NCBI GenBank assembly: GCA_052168315.1
Contig: JBQLZO010000024.1
Span: 1 to 64,000, forward strand
From: JBQLZO01 sp052168315
Lineage (GTDB): Bacteria > Planctomycetota > Phycisphaerae > Phycisphaerales > UBA1924
DNA: 64,000 nt
Reading direction: 5' to 3'
A program made the position numbers and the translations under genes. Positions 59,687-64,000 of this stretch are shown here, piece after piece. The notes under the pieces were generated by a model. It searched no databases. It had not been told where the DNA came from and saw only the letters and a program-made list of their open reading frames with translations. Each line of letters begins with the position of its first letter. Position 1 is the first letter of the stretch.

Positions 59687-60844
59687 CAAGAATATTTACG
59701 CCGAGGTGACTCCGAGTGTTTCCTCCCCGTGGCGGGGTGGTACCAGAATCCCCTCCCAGTGCCACCGTCTATGAAGGCCCTCCCCATGTCAAGCCACTCA
59801 CTCCCACTTCGACGGGACGCTCCCATTCGTCTATCCGATGCCCGGGCCAACGCCCTGCCCATCGGGGATGTGTTCGAGGTTGGGGGGTGATGCGAGGGGC
59901 CGGCCGTCCGATCGACATTCGAGCGTCTTCACGCGCCGTTCTCAAATCCGTCGCCACTCCGAGCTCACCGATCCAGCACGCCGAACCGTCCGCCTCACCG
60001 CACGCCCTCAACGACCGCCAGTCACTCCGTTCGTCCGTCCGTTCGCGCTCCCCCTCCATCACGCCGCCATCACCGGACGGCGCCAAGCCCCCCTCTTCCG
60101 CGCCACCAAGCACGCCCCGATGCCGCCGTCTCCCCCCACCCCACACCACCATCGAGCCAGTCCCCCGGGCTACCACTTCTCATCTTCACTACTCCTCCTA
60201 CACAGGGCGGTTGGGCAAGCCGCCAAGGCACACCCGCTCCCCTATGCCCCACTCTTCCCCGTTCATCCAACCCCCCAATAGCACCCCTTCCGTGCGCACA
60301 ACTCCGCCCCACCCCAAACCCAAGTCCCAAAACTCCCCAACTTTTTCTCCGACCCCCCAACCCCCCACCAATCAACACCTTCCGAAGTGCTACACCACCA
60401 ACCCACCACAACCCCGCCCCCACACCAACCACATCCGTGCGCACAAACGCGCCCCCAACCCCAAAGGGCAGACAGGCCCTGTCCGCTATGGACTCGGCGC
60501 CAGCGTGACCGCAACCGACGCCATGGAAGTTGGCCGCAAACCAACCCCAGGGCCAACGAGCGGTGGAGACCATGGACTCCGGACGCCAAGGCAAACCCGA
60601 TCAACCGATCAGCTGACAACTGATCGCGCGACCAGCAGCGCCAAAGCACCAGCGCCCCACCCACGGACGGCACCGGCAACCGGCGCGACACATCCTGCTC
60701 GGCATAGTTGTGGCGATTCTCGCAGGCATTGGGTAGCACGGCTCATATTGGCCAAGCGGTCCCCGCCGAATGCCGCACTCTGCTCTGAGCAGGATCGGGA
60801 TGGCAATCGGCCTCTGAACCTCAGAGCGCCCCTGGATCGGCTCG
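59687..60844. repeat. long intergenic region with C-rich repeat, copy B
   Basis: About 1160 bases without a supportable gene. At 59720-59765 there is another GGTGGTACC...CCCTCCC...TGCCACCG element. From 60285 to 60564 it repeats 57110-57391: boxes CCGTGCGCACAACTCCGCCC at 60290 and CCGTGCGCACAAACGCGCCC near 60435, then the ~134-base core. Copies A and B bracket the orphan RHS cassette and its partner gene. Confidence 0.72.
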
Positions 60845-61300
60845 TCATCGTTCTCGATTCCTGCCCAATGCCTCGAACAGGTCGGGCTGGGCCTCGCGCC
60901 CCTTGACGAACCCCATCGGCGGACCCACGAGCACCCAGTCGAATCGGCCCTGCCGGACCCGGATGCCGTGGTAGAACCCCATCGGATCGTTGCGGGCGGC
61001 TTCGGCGTCGTGCGTCTTCTCGTGGTAGGAGAGGGGGATCCCGTCGAACTGCTCAACGGGCACAAGCCGATAGGCCTCGATCACGAAGTCGGTCGCGGCA
61101 CCCTTGATGCCGGTGGTGATCCAGAGCTGGCCCTGGAATCGGAACGGCCGGCGGACGGCACCCTCCATGCCGATGCGATCGGCGCTGTAGGCGGCGGAGA
61201 TGTCGCCCTCGTCGATCGTGCGGTCCTGTTCGTGGCACCAGTGCCCGGCGGCGAGCCGCTGCGGATCGACGGCGTGGAGCGTCATGTTCGCCCGGCTCAT
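60845..61300 (-). CDS. conserved mobile-element protein, intact copy
   Basis: A 151-residue protein from ATG MSRANMTLHAV, whose stop is followed by non-coding repeat DNA. Its start overlaps the stop of the ArdC-like gene by four bases. Segments are WCHEQDRTIDEGDISAAYSA, RPFRFQGQLWITTGIKGAAT, IPLSYHEKTHDAEAARND, PMGFYHGIRVRQGRFDWVL and GFVKGREAQPDLFEALG. I do not recognise the family; a frameshifted paralogue lies at 24617-24881. Coupling to an ArdC-type gene points to plasmid or ICE maintenance. Confidence 0.75.
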   Translation of the reverse strand: MSRANMTLHAVDPQRLAAGHWCHEQDRTIDEGDISAAYSADRIGMEGAVRRPFRFQGQLWITTGIKGAATDFVIEAYRLVPVEQFDGIPLSYHEKTHDAEAARNDPMGFYHGIRVRQGRFDWVLVGPPMGFVKGREAQPDLFEALGRNRER

Positions 61301-62274
61301 CGCTGCCTCCGGGCGCGGACATGGGCGGCGACGATGTGGGGTGGCTCGGACGGTCTTGTCGTCCTGGTGGGGGCGTTGGTTGGATCCTGCTCGATCGCGT
61401 CGATGATGGTGCAAGCCGTGCGCTGGATGCGATCGAGCGAGGCGGCAAGCGTCTCTGGATCACCGGCATACATGCGGATGTAGTCGGCGCTGGCGGTGTT
61501 GGTGTCGAGCCCGATGGACTGGCTGACGACGAAGGCCACCGCTTCGGCCTCGGTCTCGCGGACGGTCTTGCTGGGTCTCTTGTCCGGCTCGGTGCTCTGG
61601 CCGGCGTGGTGCAGCAGCTCGTGGGCCCATTCGTGGACCAGCACCGAGAACCGCTCGGCCTCGCTCATGCCTTCACGCAGCTCGATCGTGCCGCCGCGGG
61701 AGACCCCATCGGCCGCCCCCAGCGTGTCCACGGTGTTGAGGATGATGCCGCTGGTGCGCACCGCGTGTTCGAGGCGGGCCAGGGCCTCGCCCGGATCGCC
61801 GCCGATGCGGGCCGGTTCGGGCAGCGGATCCCCCTCGGTCTGGGCGATGTCGAACACATGCACGACGCGGAATCGGATGAAGGTCTTGTCCTCGACGCCG
61901 TCATCCCTCGCACTGCTGGCCTTGCCGCTGACGCTGGTGTCGTCCTTGCGAGCCTTGAGCCGCATGGGTGCGAAGATCGCGATGCCCTTCTCGCCCTTGC
62001 GGACGGTGCGTCCCAGCGATCGCCAGGTGTGGAAGCCGGCGACGCGGGTGGCATCCGGCCGCTGCGAGACGATCAGCAGGATGTTGCCGAAGCTGTAGCG
62101 GTGGAAGCGGCCCATCACGCGGAGGAACGCATCAAGCTGCCGGCTGTTGCCGGCGGCGAGCTGCTGGCTCAGGGTGTCGAGCGAATCGGAGACGATCCGG
62201 CGGGCCGACTCGGCCTTGGCGCCCGGATCGGATGCGGCGTTGCTGCCGCGGCCGCGGGTCACACGCGCCTCCAT
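61297..62274 (-). CDS. ArdC-type antirestriction protein
   Basis: A 325-residue protein. The N-terminal ssDNA-binding domain of the ArdC/DUF1738 type is shown by FHRYSFGNILLIVSQRPDAT, VAGFHTWRSLGRTVRKGEKG and IAIFAPM near 55-105. The C-terminal part is a zincin-like metallopeptidase domain: FSVLVHEWAHELLHH, then ETEAEAVAFVVSQSIGLD, which supplies the downstream Glu. ArdC proteins protect incoming single-stranded DNA during conjugation. It is upstream of, and coupled to, the 60845 gene, and divergent from the relaxase, as expected on a mobilizable element. Confidence 0.9.
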   Translation of the reverse strand: MEARVTRGRGSNAASDPGAKAESARRIVSDSLDTLSQQLAAGNSRQLDAFLRVMGRFHRYSFGNILLIVSQRPDATRVAGFHTWRSLGRTVRKGEKGIAIFAPMRLKARKDDTSVSGKASSARDDGVEDKTFIRFRVVHVFDIAQTEGDPLPEPARIGGDPGEALARLEHAVRTSGIILNTVDTLGAADGVSRGGTIELREGMSEAERFSVLVHEWAHELLHHAGQSTEPDKRPSKTVRETEAEAVAFVVSQSIGLDTNTASADYIRMYAGDPETLAASLDRIQRTACTIIDAIEQDPTNAPTRTTRPSEPPHIVAAHVRARRQR

Positions 62275-62636
62275 GGGTGCGCGAAGAAGGTGGAACGATG
62301 TGTGGTCATGGCGGTGCTCCTTTCTGAGGTCTGGTTAGCCATGCCGGTCCCGGGGCGGCGGCGTCCGACCCGGTCCTTCCGGGCCGGGGTCCGGGGACAA
62401 GCCACAGCCGCCCGGAGCCTCATGCGTTTTCGCACCCCCCCGACTCCCCCCCTGATCCGCGCCTTGTGAGATCGATGTGAGTAGGGGGAGTGGGGGGGCA
62501 GGCATGGCTTACGCCAACCAGCCAGAAAGTTCATCCCAAGACAACTCCGTCCCCACCTTCGATCGGATCCGATGGCATACTGAGGATGCCGGGGACGCCG
62601 TTGTGATCGATGCGACGAACTTCGTAAGGTGCGCCC
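62275..62636. promoter_or_regulatory. divergent region between ArdC and relaxase, candidate oriT
   Basis: About 360 bases with no supportable gene. Its left part (CCTTTCTGAGGTCTGGTTAGCCATGCCGG-type leader, ...CCCGGAGCCTCATGCG) resembles the leader of the 15038-15418 gene. At 62432-62452 and 62481-62503 a C-run block (CACCCCCCCGACTCCCCCC) faces a G-run block (GGGGGAGTGGGGGGGC) as an imperfect inverted repeat. MobF relaxases nick near their own gene, so this is the best place for the transfer origin. Confidence 0.45.
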
Positions 62637-64000
62637 ATGCTGCGGATCCACCAGAGCGAGAACGCCGCGTCCGCCCAGTCGTACTTCACGCAGGGGCTGG
62701 CCCGCGAGGACTATTACGTCGATGACCAGGAGATCCCCGGTCGCTGGGGCGGCAACGGCGCCGAGCGGCTGGGGCTCCTCGGGACCGGCGATCCGAGCGT
62801 CACCCGAGAAGGATTCATCGCGCTGACCGAGAACCGGCACCCGATGACCGGCGAGCGGTTGACCGTGCGCCAGCGGCTCGATCGCACGCCCGGCTATGAC
62901 ATGAGCTTCCACGCGCCCAAGGGCGTGTCACTGCTGCACGCGATCCACGGCGATGACCGGATCGTCGAGACATTCCGCGCCGCCGTGCACCAGACCATGC
63001 TGGAGATCGAGGCCGATGCGGCGACCCGCGTCCGCAAAGGTGGGAAGCAGGAAGATCGCACCACGGGCAACCTCGTCTGGGGCGAATTCGTGCATCTGAC
63101 GGCCCGGCCCGTGAAAGCGGGGCCGGATGACCACCCCGAGCCCGATCCGCACCTGCACGCCCACTGCTTCGTGTTCAATGCGACCTTCGACCCGATCGAG
63201 CAGACATGGAAGGCCGCGCAGTTCCGGCACCTCATGCGGGATGCGCCCTACTACCAGGCCGCGTTCCACAGCCGCCTCGCCCAGGGCCTGCAGCGGATCG
63301 GCTACCCCATCGCCCGGACGCCGAAGGGCTGGGATCTGGAGCGGATGCCGAGGAGCCTCGTCGAGAAGTATTCGGGCCGCACGAAAGAGATCGAGGCGTA
63401 CGCGGCGGAGAAGGGCATCACCGACCCCACCGCCAAGGGACAGCTCGGCGCGCGGACCCGTCGGGCCAAGGACAAGGCCATCACCATCACCGACCTGCAT
63501 AAGCGTTGGGACAACCGGCTCAGTGACGCCGAGCGGTCGCTGCTCAAGCAGATCGATCGCGATGGCCGCCGTCCACCCGGTGCTGGCGACGCCACGGGTG
63601 GTGGTGGCGATGGCCCTTCGCCGCGCGATCCGGCTTCGCAGGCGGTCGAGCACGCGATGGGGCACTGCTTCGAGCGGCGTTCGTCGCTTCCCGTTCGTCG
63701 GCTCGCGGCCGAGGCCCTGATGGCGGGCATCGGCCGGACGGATGTGGCGTCGGTGTGGAAGAAGATCGACGAGCAGCGGCTGCTCTCGCGCACGGTGCGG
63801 GGTGAACGGGTTGTGACCACGCAGTCCGTTCTCGACGAGGAGAAGGCCGTGGTGCGGTATGCCGTGGAGGGCAAGGGGCGGTGTGCCCCGATCCGCGAAC
63901 GGATCCGAAGGTCCACCGGCGAGGACTGGACGATCAAGGATGAGCGGCTGGACGCGGACCAGCGCAAGGCGGTCGATCATGTGCTCGACAGCAAGGACCG
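62637..64000 (+). CDS. MobF-family (TrwC/TraI-type) relaxase, 5' part
   Basis: The frame is open from ATG MLRIHQSENAASAQSYFTQ to the window edge (454 codons seen; the full protein is probably ~900 or more). The relaxase domain shows the N-terminal Tyr region (SAQSYFTQGLAREDYYVDD), GYDMSFHAPKGVSLLHAI, and the three-His metal motif PDPHLHAHCFVFN near residue 183-190, followed by FRHLMRDAPYYQAAFHSRLA. The last visible part (TGEDWTIKDERLDADQRKAVDHVLDS) begins the RecD-like helicase Q-motif region. It would nick oriT and unwind the transferred strand. No coupling-protein gene is seen in the window. Confidence 0.93.
   Translation, partial: MLRIHQSENAASAQSYFTQGLAREDYYVDDQEIPGRWGGNGAERLGLLGTGDPSVTREGFIALTENRHPMTGERLTVRQRLDRTPGYDMSFHAPKGVSLLHAIHGDDRIVETFRAAVHQTMLEIEADAATRVRKGGKQEDRTTGNLVWGEFVHLTARPVKAGPDDHPEPDPHLHAHCFVFNATFDPIEQTWKAAQFRHLMRDAPYYQAAFHSRLAQGLQRIGYPIARTPKGWDLERMPRSLVEKYSGRTKEIEAYAAEKGITDPTAKGQLGARTRRAKDKAITITDLHKRWDNRLSDAERSLLKQIDRDGRRPPGAGDATGGGGDGPSPRDPASQAVEHAMGHCFERRSSLPVRRLAAEALMAGIGRTDVASVWKKIDEQRLLSRTVRGERVVTTQSVLDEEKAVVRYAVEGKGRCAPIRERIRRSTGEDWTIKDERLDADQRKAVDHVLDSKD

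Noticed and set aside
59716..60906. A 396-codon plus-strand open frame
   Set aside because: Its composition is that of C-rich non-coding DNA and it covers repeat copy B; no domain or ribosome site.
1..64000. CRISPR arrays
   Set aside because: No series of regularly spaced identical repeats of 25-40 bases with unique spacers was seen; the repeats found are two-copy and long, or short words.

Overview
The window looks like a piece of a high-GC planctomycete genome, probably class Phycisphaerae. The pointers are a secreted DUF4394 protein with a planctomycete-type PEP-CTERM tail (VIPAPAG, hydrophobic stretch, RRRR), very large YD/RHS-repeat secreted proteins carrying dockerin-like motifs, a type II secretion (gsp) operon, and a tRNA-Leu without an encoded CCA. 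Genus cannot be read from the sequence.

Bases 1-3555 look like ordinary chromosome: a Nif3-family protein, a BFD-like [2Fe-2S] protein and the PEP-CTERM protein, with very C-rich coding strands. tRNA-Leu(TAA) at 3556-3641 marks an integration site. The first tyrosine recombinase reads antisense through the whole tRNA, and from here the window is mosaic and mobile. An excisionase-like protein, an XRE regulator and an ImmA/IrrE peptidase follow on the minus strand. A divergent HTH gene and a second tyrosine recombinase follow on the plus strand; the 3' end of that recombinase gene overlaps a 50-nt 3' half of a tRNA-Thr(GGT) on the opposite strand (8959-9008).

Bases 9-25 kb are accessory DNA: an AT-rich patch with an orphan protein, a membrane protein and a possible broken ADP-ribosyltransferase toxin tip; a decayed IS630 copy; small plasmid/ICE-type genes (DUF2958, two paralogous small proteins, several XRE regulators, a Fic protein); and an AT-rich 5.6-kb cassette (membrane protein, sugar-type ABC transporter, two methyltransferases). 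That cassette is bounded by two 308-bp direct repeats that differ at about 3 positions.

Bases 26-59 kb hold the most striking block. A complete-looking minus-strand gsp operon (D-E-F-G-H-I-J-K-C-L-M plus a TPR lipoprotein, no prepilin peptidase seen) lies between two giant secreted RHS proteins of 2430 and 2196 residues. Both RHS proteins carry dockerin-like calcium motifs inside the RHS core and end in different AT-richer, HExxH-containing tips. Each is preceded by a paralogous small membrane-anchored helical protein. Behind the second RHS gene lies an orphan RHS cassette: a near-identical copy of the last ~240 core residues joined to a third, unrelated Cys-rich tip and a candidate partner gene, bracketed by two related C-rich intergenic repeats. 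An intact IS630 element separates the first RHS unit from the gsp operon.

Bases 60.8-64 kb return to mobilization genes: a conserved accessory protein (a frameshifted paralogue lies at 24.6 kb), an ArdC-type antirestriction protein, and a MobF (TrwC/TraI-type) relaxase that runs off the right edge. My inference is that a mobilizable integrative element starting at tRNA-Leu carries the gsp/RHS block as cargo. The alternative, chromosomal gsp genes between two separate elements, cannot be excluded because the right-hand attachment site is not in the window. Coordinates come from reading by eye; non-coding features may be off by a base or two.
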